Shown: positions 26,149 through 32,909 of the stretch, one piece after another
Numbering within the stretch: position 1 is the first letter of the stretch
Layout of the letters: every line of letters starts with the position of its first letter
NCBI RefSeq assembly: GCF_000482845.1
Contig: NZ_AXWV01000049.1
Span: 1-32,909, forward strand
Length of the DNA: 32,909 nt
Direction of reading: 5' to 3'
Source: Anaerobiospirillum succiniciproducens DSM 6400
GTDB lineage: Bacteria; Pseudomonadota; Gammaproteobacteria; Enterobacterales; Succinivibrionaceae
Notes under the pieces: generated by a model
What the model saw: the letters and a program-made list of their open reading frames with translations, nothing else
Database searches by the model: none
What the model was told of the DNA's origin: nothing
Made by a program: the position numbers and the translations under genes

Positions 26149-29100
26149 ATGGCTAAAAAGTCTCGCGCTGAGAAGTTTGCTGAGCGTGCTGCAGCTGAGG
26201 CAGCTGCTGCTCAGGACTCAGCATCCAAGCATATGAGTAAATACGCGCTCAAGAAGATTGCACAGCAAAACGCCGAGCGCTCTGGTACTGTCTACATGTC
26301 AGCTGGCGCTAAAGCCAAGGAAGCTGAGGACTTAGCTGCAGAACAGGCTAAGATCCGCGCCCTGACAGAAGATCCAGATTTAATTGAGCACGATCTGCCT
26401 GCAACTGACCGCTCTTATGCCAATGTTGCCAAGGCAGCCATGGAAGGTGCTAACCTCATTGAAACTCCACAAAAGGGTACCCCTGTAGAGATTAACTACG
26501 AGGGCAAGACCGTCACCGTTTACTTACGTCCCGGTGAGACCGATGTACCTGAGAAGATTTTAGTTGAGCGTTATAAGAAAGAGTTACGTAGAAAGGCCAT
26601 TCGTGAGGTGCGCAAGCAAACCATGGCCCGTATGCGTAAAGCTGGCACCGTGCGTGGTAAAGGCTCCAAGACCCGTGTGGTTATTCCTAAGAAGCTCGAA
26701 CTTGAACGCCAGATAATTGAGACCTTTGGTGTCGAAACTCGCGACCGTCTGCCTGATCTTTACGATCCTCAAGAGCGTCTATCTAGCACCTATAAGCATA
26801 ATCAGCTAGGTCAGATGCTCATGACCCCTCTCAAGCGCTTCTTACCTCCTGTTGTTGGTAGAGATCCATTAGCTGCTTATCTTGATAAGTGGGCTAATAA
26901 GATCGATACCCAGGGTATCTTTGCTGATGCTTTTGCCAAGATTAAGCACATTCGTCGTCATGAGGATGGTTTTGCTCGTGTAGGCCTGATTGCATTTTTA
27001 AAGTTTGTTGAAGGCATTTCTAAGAACACCATCATTGATGACTATGCTTTTGATCAGCATCTGTACATTAAGCGCCGTGAAGTAACCTCTTTTATCAATA
27101 CCATGAAAGAGCCTGCTTTACGCTGGGCTAAGCAACGTCACAAGTACGAAAATAACTACGCCTTTGTATACTTTGACACTTACCCAATTCATATCAAGCT
27201 CGGTAAGAGACGTACTATCTGTATTCAGCTCTTACTTAGCATCGGCGTTACCTTAGATGGTCGCAAAGATCTCTTAGCTGCTATTCCAGATCTGACTTCA
27301 GGTCGTTTAACTGTTGTCTTCTGGGAGAAGATCTTAGAGAACTTCAAGAACTTAGGCATGCAAAACATCTGTTTTGTAGTTGCCTCTGCTCGTTGCCGCT
27401 ACTTAGATTTAGCCGTTAACAACATCTTCCCTGAAGCTACTATGCACTACAACCTCCAAGAGGTACTGCAGCTGGATAGCTACGCTTTAGAAGCTCCACA
27501 TCGTAAGGAGTTTATGGCCGATGTTGCTAAGCTCCTTGAGTGCGAGAATTTTGATCTGGCCCGTGAGCAATTGTCCGCACTGCGCGACAAGTGGGAGCCA
27601 CTCATGGAAGATAGTCATGTTATCTTGCAAGGTAACATTGAGTATTTAAGAGTACACACCCTCTTATCTAATTTAGAGCGTCGTGTCTTTAGCTCACAAA
27701 AGACTGTCTCCTCAGCTGCTTCTCTGCTTTTAGGCTTGAAGGCATCCGATGACTTCTTCTCAGATAACGCTGAGATCATTGTTTATATCTTCTATCGCTA
27801 TCTGTTAATTGCTAAGCCATACTGGTTTGAGCATCAAGATGAGGCTGTAAATAACCTTACCTACTCTCGCATCTTCACTACTCTGCGCCAATGCGACGTA
27901 CCAGGTGCGATTTTGCTCAACCGTCTCCTTGGTGAACAGCATGAGAGCTTTATGCTGCGTCACTTTGGCTCCTTTGGTAATGGCCCTGTCTTTAACCTCA
28001 ACCCTGCTCGTAAGCGTATTTCCTTATCAGGTCATATTGATAACAATACCTACGCTCAGCAAGAGGCTGACGGCAGCAAGACTAATGCTATTGGCAGTGC
28101 TCCTGACTACATCAGCGCAGCTTTAAGCTCTAACGATGTTGAGACACAAGCCACTGAGGCAGAGGATGCTGCTAAGACAGATGCTCAACAGGCAAATGAT
28201 GCCGCCGCTACAGACACTGCAGTTGCATCAGAAACAAGCAATGAAGCTCCTGCACTCTTAAGCCCTGCTGAGAAGGCTCTGCAGTCCATTAGCAATTACG
28301 AGCGTAAGTACAACGCCTTTGCACAAGAGCAAACTGATAACAGCGAGTTAAGATCCTCTTTAACCTTACTCTCTTCAACACAAAGTGCAGTTATTCCTTA
28401 TGAGAATAACTTTGTAAATCCTTTCTCAACAGCTGCAGCTAACAGCATGCAGTCACTAAAGGCTAAGAGTGCAAGCACAAAGAGTAAGAGTGATGAAGAT
28501 GCAAACACAGCCGATGAGCACAGCTCCACTGTACCATCACGCTTAGCTCAGGCTGTCTTTAAGGAGAATCGTGTTAACTTCTCTGGTTCCTTTAATGGCT
28601 TAGATCTTAGCGCTCTAAATGAGTATGCTCAGATTTGCCCATTAAATCTGATCTCTGGGAGCTTATCTCCACTGTCTAACACTATTGACGGCACCTTCGG
28701 ATTTACCTCAGTGGCAGTACGTCCTGAGATGCACAAGGTGCACAAGTCATCAGCTGTTAGAGAGGCTCTGTCATTAGAGTTTAATGCTGCATCAAAGGCT
28801 GCAGCTGAGGCAAAGGCTGCAGCAGCTAAGGCTGAAAAGGCAGCAAAGATTGCCGCTAAGGAAGAGGCTCAAAACTTTGGTGTTCAGGTAGTAAGCGCTA
28901 CCCTTCTCGATAAGGACAGCGGCGAGAGCGTTAATGAGCTTATCGAAGAGAGCAAGACCCTGAAGCTTGATGTAAAGCAAGAGAAGGCCGCTCAAACAAA
29001 AGCTACTTCAGCTAACAAAGCCAAGCATACAGTCGATACAGACAATAAGACCACTGATGCTGCCTCTTATGAGCGTGTTTACACTGAAACCACTCATGAT

Positions 29101-30447
29101 GAGTTTGCTATTGCCAAGGTGGCACAGAACAATGATGTGGCTGTCTCATACTCTGTAGACGATGACAATGGCAGCGGCGAGGCTATTCGTCCTGATGAGA
29201 CTTTAAGATCTCAAGACGATTACGAAGAGTTTAAGAACGTTAAGTCCAATATTCAGACTGCCAATACCGTTTTAGGTATGCTGCGTCCATCAGTTGCTCG
29301 AGCTCTGCGCGATGATCGTATTGAACTTAAGAAAGCCGAACGCGAGGTAATCTACGAGTGCTTAGGTGAAGATTTTGATTTTGCCAAGATCGAAAACGTA
29401 GCCCACACGATCACGCCTATCTTCCGTACAACCATGCACGCAAAGAATATCGAAAGACGTAATAAGCGTGCTGAGGAGAAGAAGCTTGCCCGTAAAGAGC
29501 CACGTCGTCGTGCTCACTTAAACTACCTCAAGCGTAAGGCTAAAAAGGAGGCTATCGCCAAGGACGAGGCCCGTTTTGGACCATACTCATCTGATGCCTT
29601 AATCCCTGTTAATACCGTTAAGGATTCAGCACCTAAGAGCAATGTTTTAAGCGACTCTAGCTTCGGCGCTGAGGTTAAGAACATTGATTCTATAGTCAAG
29701 GATACCGGCGGCTTTGATGCAAACCGTGTGATTGCCAAGACTGACTTTAGCTCAGGTTCTCCAGCTACCAAGGTACAGTTATCTGCAGCTGAGCGTAACC
29801 TCACTGCTAGTGCTAAGGATATGTTTACCCTGCTTGATAAGTTTGACCCAAATGAAGGTCAGATTGGTTCTCTTACTTTAAATACCACTCCGGTAGCTAC
29901 TCAGACCAGCTCAGGACTTAACATCACCTCTCTTGCTCAGGAAGTTACCGAGCTTAGCATCTCATCTGTGGCTGCAAGCAAAGCTAAGAGCACTCGCACT
30001 AGCCGTGCTAAGAAGTCTGATCTTAGCTTAGAGATCGTCAATGTGGTTGCAGATGCCATTGATAGCGGTGATGCTCAAGCTGCCAACACTGATGATGAGG
30101 CACAAAAGAAGCGTCCTCGTGCACGTCGTGCTATCAAGCCATCAGTAAAGGCAACCGTTGCCGCCATTGAAGCTGATGTTAAGCGTAAGCAGGCACAAAA
30201 GGCTAAGGCCTTAGAGAACGATGGCAGCATCGCGTTAAAGAACGCTGCTAAAGTATCAGCCAAGGACCTTAACTTAGATGCCGAATCTACCTTAAACATC
30301 ACTCCAGTTGCTGATGCTGAGGTTCAGGTGGTACCAGCACCACTGCGTAACCGCATCTACGAGGAGTTCAACATGACTCCAGGCATCAAGACTGAAAAGC
30401 CACAGCGCGTTAACTTAAAGAAGACCAAAAAGTCCACCACCAAGTAA
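26149..30447 (+). CDS. 1432-residue protein with an IS256/Mutator-like transposase fold that has lost a catalytic Asp
   Basis: Residues about 265-560 follow the IS256 transposase core. AFVYFDTYPIHIKL matches the first-Asp strand (D343). SIGVTLDGRKDLLA and VFWEKILENFKNLGMQNICF match the next conserved blocks, then AVNNIFPEA and EFMADVAKLL...DLAREQLSALRDKW. The strand that normally reads CVDGLKG is here VVASARC (about 410-416), so the second catalytic Asp is gone. A Glu survives at SNLERR (E510). The N-terminus (1-180) is Lys/Ala-rich. After about 635 the chain is low-complexity and probably disordered, with an Ala/Lys helix (879-907) and a very basic stretch (1098-1137, RRNKRAEEKKLARKEPRRR); it ends in KKTKKSTTK. 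AAAGG precedes the ATG at about 9-nt spacing, and a double-hairpin terminator follows. IS256 transposases are about 400 residues, so this looks like a domesticated, catalytically dead derivative with nucleic-acid-binding tails. Its role is unknown. Confidence 0.8.
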   Translation: MAKKSRAEKFAERAAAEAAAAQDSASKHMSKYALKKIAQQNAERSGTVYMSAGAKAKEAEDLAAEQAKIRALTEDPDLIEHDLPATDRSYANVAKAAMEGANLIETPQKGTPVEINYEGKTVTVYLRPGETDVPEKILVERYKKELRRKAIREVRKQTMARMRKAGTVRGKGSKTRVVIPKKLELERQIIETFGVETRDRLPDLYDPQERLSSTYKHNQLGQMLMTPLKRFLPPVVGRDPLAAYLDKWANKIDTQGIFADAFAKIKHIRRHEDGFARVGLIAFLKFVEGISKNTIIDDYAFDQHLYIKRREVTSFINTMKEPALRWAKQRHKYENNYAFVYFDTYPIHIKLGKRRTICIQLLLSIGVTLDGRKDLLAAIPDLTSGRLTVVFWEKILENFKNLGMQNICFVVASARCRYLDLAVNNIFPEATMHYNLQEVLQLDSYALEAPHRKEFMADVAKLLECENFDLAREQLSALRDKWEPLMEDSHVILQGNIEYLRVHTLLSNLERRVFSSQKTVSSAASLLLGLKASDDFFSDNAEIIVYIFYRYLLIAKPYWFEHQDEAVNNLTYSRIFTTLRQCDVPGAILLNRLLGEQHESFMLRHFGSFGNGPVFNLNPARKRISLSGHIDNNTYAQQEADGSKTNAIGSAPDYISAALSSNDVETQATEAEDAAKTDAQQANDAAATDTAVASETSNEAPALLSPAEKALQSISNYERKYNAFAQEQTDNSELRSSLTLLSSTQSAVIPYENNFVNPFSTAAANSMQSLKAKSASTKSKSDEDANTADEHSSTVPSRLAQAVFKENRVNFSGSFNGLDLSALNEYAQICPLNLISGSLSPLSNTIDGTFGFTSVAVRPEMHKVHKSSAVREALSLEFNAASKAAAEAKAAAAKAEKAAKIAAKEEAQNFGVQVVSATLLDKDSGESVNELIEESKTLKLDVKQEKAAQTKATSANKAKHTVDTDNKTTDAASYERVYTETTHDEFAIAKVAQNNDVAVSYSVDDDNGSGEAIRPDETLRSQDDYEEFKNVKSNIQTANTVLGMLRPSVARALRDDRIELKKAEREVIYECLGEDFDFAKIENVAHTITPIFRTTMHAKNIERRNKRAEEKKLARKEPRRRAHLNYLKRKAKKEAIAKDEARFGPYSSDALIPVNTVKDSAPKSNVLSDSSFGAEVKNIDSIVKDTGGFDANRVIAKTDFSSGSPATKVQLSAAERNLTASAKDMFTLLDKFDPNEGQIGSLTLNTTPVATQTSSGLNITSLAQEVTELSISSVAASKAKSTRTSRAKKSDLSLEIVNVVADAIDSGDAQAANTDDEAQKKRPRARRAIKPSVKATVAAIEADVKRKQAQKAKALENDGSIALKNAAKVSAKDLNLDAESTLNITPVADAEVQVVPAPLRNRIYEEFNMTPGIKTEKPQRVNLKKTKKSTTK

Positions 30448-30469
30448 CCGCTAACACCATAATCACCTC

Positions 30470-30538
30470 GCGCTGCCCTCTGTGGCAGCGCACCAAAGGC
30501 CTCTATCGATGTCATATGCAAAGATTTGAGGCCTTTTT
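30470..30538 (+). terminator. Double-hairpin terminator of the giant gene
   Basis: A perfect stem GCGCTGCC-CTCTGT-GGCAGCGC (30470-30491) is followed by AAAGGCCTC (30495-30503) pairing with GAGGCCTTTTT (30528-30538), which carries the U-tract. Confidence 0.85.
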
Positions 30539-31103
30539 CATTCCCGCCCTACTCCCAGAACCATTCATCCAAACGCAAAATCCAAAACCGCTATTTTCCG
30601 CAAAAAGATTTTTCTCGCGAAAATATTAGTAATATGTTTTATAAAAAAAATTGCAGAAGACTACACCCATCAGCACAAGTTATAAAACTCTCACCTCACA
30701 GTACATAATCCTATATACACTCAACAGAGTGACAACTGTTGCCGCTTATATTGTCAATTTCCACTTTTAGCATTACAAGCTGATTTACAGGCCAAATGAT
30801 CACTATATCCTACCCAATTCTTGTAGCTAGAAAGTCATAGTGCAATATAGCTGATGAATATCAGCTTTTAAGAGATTAGCAAGTGCATGCCTCGTAAGCC
30901 TAAACATACAGTTGTAAATCATACGATCGTCTAGTTGTATTTAGGCACAGGTGTTGCAAATGCCATAGTAAACAAGGATCAATCCTTCCGACTATGATTA
31001 TGCAGAGTTAACTCGATCAAGTTTTGAAACTGCAAGATCATCAGTTTTGTCCTTACGACCACATCGCCTATCAGGCATGATGGCAGGATATGAGAAAAAT
31101 ACT
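30539..31103. other. 0.56-kb spacer upstream of the flagellins
   Basis: No gene. It holds TATGTTTTA at 30633-30641 with an upstream CAAAACCGCTATTT, possibly a degraded relative of the 50-bp elements at 7.9-10.5 kb. A perfect short palindrome ATATTA-G-TAATAT overlaps it. The candidate flagellin promoter is at 30969-30995. Confidence 0.4.
30969..30995 (+). promoter_or_regulatory. Candidate sigma-28 (FliA) promoter of flagellin 1
   Basis: TAAA (30969-30972), then CCGACTAT (30988-30995) after 15 nt, compared with the FliA consensus TAAA-N15-GCCGATAA. The -10 is imperfect, and the ATG is about 110 nt downstream. The spacer contains the palindrome AAGGAT-CA-ATCCTT. Confidence 0.4.
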
Positions 31104-32105
31104 ATGGCTTTATACGTTAATACTAACGTTAGCTCGATCAACGCACAGCGTAAGCTTGCTAACTCTACCTTAGCCCTGAACACCTCCTACCAGAGACTGT
31201 CCTCAGGTCTTCGTATCAACAGCTCCAAGGACGACGCTGCTGGTCTTCAGATCTCCGATCGTTTAACTGCCCAGATTAATGGCCTCAACCAAGGCAACCG
31301 CAACGCCAACGACGGTATTGCCTTAGCTCAGACCATCGAAGGTGCCTTAGACGAAACCACAAACATGCTGCAGCGTATCCGTACCCTCGCTGTCCAGGCA
31401 GCTAACGGTACTAATACTGCAAAAGATCGTCAGGCCCTCCAAGAGGAAGTTAAGTCTCTTTCCGCTGAAATTATCCGTATTGCGCACAAAACTACCTTTG
31501 CAGGCGCTCAGGTTCTTGATGGCGGTGGTGCAAATACCCTCATGCGTGAAATTGCTCAAGCTGGTGGTCAACAAAATCCTAAACAGTACGAGTACTTCTT
31601 CCAGGTTGGAGCCAACGCTAAGGACGAAATCACTTTAGAGTGCGGCGCATTCCATATGCAAGGCATTATGTGTATGGCTAATGTGGGTAAGCAACAAAAC
31701 GCCGCAGACCGTATTGTCATGAAACAAACCGAGGCTGATGCAGCTAAAAATGACGGCTTTGGCTTAGTTGCTCCTAATAATAAGGTCTCAGAAGCATACT
31801 GGTTAGTTGCAACTCCGTCAGGCGCTCAGAGAACCTTAGCAACAATCGATCAATTTATTCAAGCTGTTGATTCCAAGCGTGCGGCCCTAGGCGCAATCCA
31901 AAATCGTATGGAAAGCACCATCCGCAATCAGAGCTCAATTTCAGAGAATGAGTCTGATGCTCGCAGCCGTATCCGCGATACCGACTTTGCCTCTGAAACC
32001 GCTGCTTTAACTCAGAACCAGATTATTCAGCAGGCCTCTCAGACTATTCTGACCCAGGCCAACCAGCGACCTACTGTTGCCCTGAACCTCTTAGGCGGCA
32101 GATAG
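31104..32105 (+). CDS. fliC: Flagellin 1
   Basis: 333 residues, the filament subunit exported through the flagellar type III system. The conserved N-terminal D0/D1 helices ([54 protein letters not shown]) and the C-terminal D1/D0 helices (DSKRAALGAIQNRMESTIRN, RSRIRDTDFASETAALT, TILTQANQRPTVALNLL) are complete. Only about 100 variable residues lie between them, so D2/D3 domains are essentially absent. The start is the ATG at 31104 by homology; a frame extension upstream to 31047 is not part of a flagellin. Two Cys (C180, C190) in the variable part are unusual, since flagellins mostly lack Cys. It is followed by a second flagellin gene. Confidence 0.95.
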   Translation: MALYVNTNVSSINAQRKLANSTLALNTSYQRLSSGLRINSSKDDAAGLQISDRLTAQINGLNQGNRNANDGIALAQTIEGALDETTNMLQRIRTLAVQAANGTNTAKDRQALQEEVKSLSAEIIRIAHKTTFAGAQVLDGGGANTLMREIAQAGGQQNPKQYEYFFQVGANAKDEITLECGAFHMQGIMCMANVGKQQNAADRIVMKQTEADAAKNDGFGLVAPNNKVSEAYWLVATPSGAQRTLATIDQFIQAVDSKRAALGAIQNRMESTIRNQSSISENESDARSRIRDTDFASETAALTQNQIIQQASQTILTQANQRPTVALNLLGGR

Positions 32106-32136
32106 TCACAGATTTTGTAGTATTTCTCATATCTTT

Positions 32137-32164
32137 AAGGCCGCTTATCCCCTTTGCGGCCTTA
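32137..32164 (+). terminator. Hairpin between the flagellin genes
   Basis: AAGGCCGC (32137-32144) and GCGGCCTT (32156-32163) form a perfect 8-bp stem followed by ATTTA, a weak U-tract, so partial read-through is likely. A further hairpin, TTCGTAA (32183-32189) / TTACGAA (32206-32212) with inner GGCA/TGCC, lies in the leader of the second gene. Confidence 0.6.
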
Positions 32165-32289
32165 TTTAAAGCAGACAGTTTATTCGTAAGTGGCAAAACT
32201 GCCCTTTACGAATACATTGATTGCATGATGCAAGGTGGAGATTGTGCTTGTATAGCTCTCTCTGCTAAGACAGATACAAGGAGAGAATT

Positions 32290-32909
32290 ATGGCTTTATA
32301 CGTTAACACTAACGTTAGCTCGATCAACGCACAGCGTAAACTCGCTAACTCTACTCTTGCACTGAACACCTCATATCAAAGACTCTCATCAGGTCTTCGT
32401 ATCAACAGCTCCAAGGACGACGCTGCTGGTCTTCAGATCTCCGATCGTTTAACAGCCCAGATAAATGGCTTAAATCAGGGAAATCGTAATGCTAACGACG
32501 GTATCGCCTTAGCTCAGACCATCGAAGGTGCCTTAGACGAAACCACCAACATGCTCCAGCGTATCCGTGTGCTTGCAGTTCAAGCAGCTAACGGTACTAA
32601 CACTGCAAAAGATCGTAAGGCCCTCCAAGAGGAAGTTGACTCACTTTGCTATGAGATCTCACGCATTGGCTACAAGACCACCTTTGCAGGCGCTCACGTG
32701 CTCATGAGTACTGGTGCGAAAGCAACTGCAAATGGTCAACCTGGTCAAGGTGGTGCTCAGGCTAAAGATCTCGACACTCTCAAGAATGGTAATGGCGAAT
32801 ACTTCTTCCAGGTTGGAGCCAACGCTCAAGACATGATCAACCTAAAGATCTCAAGTGGTTTCCACATGCTTGGTATCTTTAGTATGGCTGGTTTAGATAA
32901 AGGCAAGAT
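32290..32909 (+). CDS. fliC: Flagellin 2, partial (C-terminus beyond right edge)
   Basis: The start is the ATG at 32290 with AAGGAGA 5-6 nt upstream, a much better ribosome binding site than that of flagellin 1. About 206 residues are visible. The first about 115 are almost the same as flagellin 1, with one 60-bp-plus block identical in DNA. They diverge after EEV ([20 protein letters not shown] here), and the variable domain keeps [10 protein letters not shown] but otherwise differs. One Cys lies at about residue 119. It is probably an alternative or minor filament subunit; no separate clear FliA promoter is seen in the 184-nt spacer. Confidence 0.93.
   Translation, partial: MALYVNTNVSSINAQRKLANSTLALNTSYQRLSSGLRINSSKDDAAGLQISDRLTAQINGLNQGNRNANDGIALAQTIEGALDETTNMLQRIRVLAVQAANGTNTAKDRKALQEEVDSLCYEISRIGYKTTFAGAHVLMSTGAKATANGQPGQGGAQAKDLDTLKNGNGEYFFQVGANAQDMINLKISSGFHMLGIFSMAGLDKGK

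Noticed and set aside
26149..30447. Active IS256 insertion sequence
   Set aside because: The second catalytic Asp is missing, the gene is far too long, and no terminal inverted repeats were seen at its borders.
31047..31103. 19-residue N-terminal extension of flagellin 1
   Set aside because: Flagellins start at MALYVNTN; the extension overlaps the leader and is absent from the second flagellin.

Overview
The window looks like a chromosomal segment of an AT-leaning gammaproteobacterium. The flagellin, YebC and TerC sequences, together with the many transposase-derived and AAA-ATPase-like genes, suggest the Succinivibrionaceae (Anaerobiospirillum or Succinivibrio type). That placement is an inference from protein style, not from a marker gene. 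Coding density is low: about a third of the window is gene-free, in blocks of 0.4 to 3.7 kb.

Left part (1-6963, all genes on the minus strand): a partial gene runs off the left edge and is built from 144-bp in-frame repeats packed with GATC sites. Next is a stand-alone IS66 TnpB-like gene with its own ribosome binding site and terminator. Then comes a 1767-residue single-chain restriction-modification enzyme of the Type ISP kind (Mrr-like nuclease, DEAH translocase, N6-adenine methylase, target recognition).

Middle (6964-10684): 3.7 kb without credible genes. The + strand changes abruptly from C-rich to G-rich near 8.7-8.9 kb. Four roughly 50-bp inverted-repeat elements with TAAAACATA-type ends lie here, a short polar motif (TAGGGC) changes orientation across the switch, and strong hairpins sit at the switch itself.

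10685-16660: three related AAA-ATPase-like/PD-(D/E)XK genes on the minus strand. One is truncated and abuts, tail to tail, a remnant of yebC that keeps its stop codon and terminator. The other two share their 5' halves and a 180-bp upstream repeat, whereas copies 1 and 3 share their 3' halves, so the cluster is a recombination mosaic. A tRNA-Ser(GGA) with promoter and terminator follows.

16950-26148: sparse small genes separated by long spacers. They are two secreted proteins of unknown function, an HTH/coiled-coil protein derived from a transposase OrfA, an orphan RelB/DinJ antitoxin, a frameshifted small gene, and a TerC/Alx-type membrane protein.

26149-30447: a 1432-residue protein with an IS256/Mutator-type transposase fold in its first half. 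The second catalytic Asp is lost, and a long disordered, Lys/Ala-rich tail is attached. This is the most likely undescribed component in the window. The right edge holds two tandem flagellin genes, the second partial.
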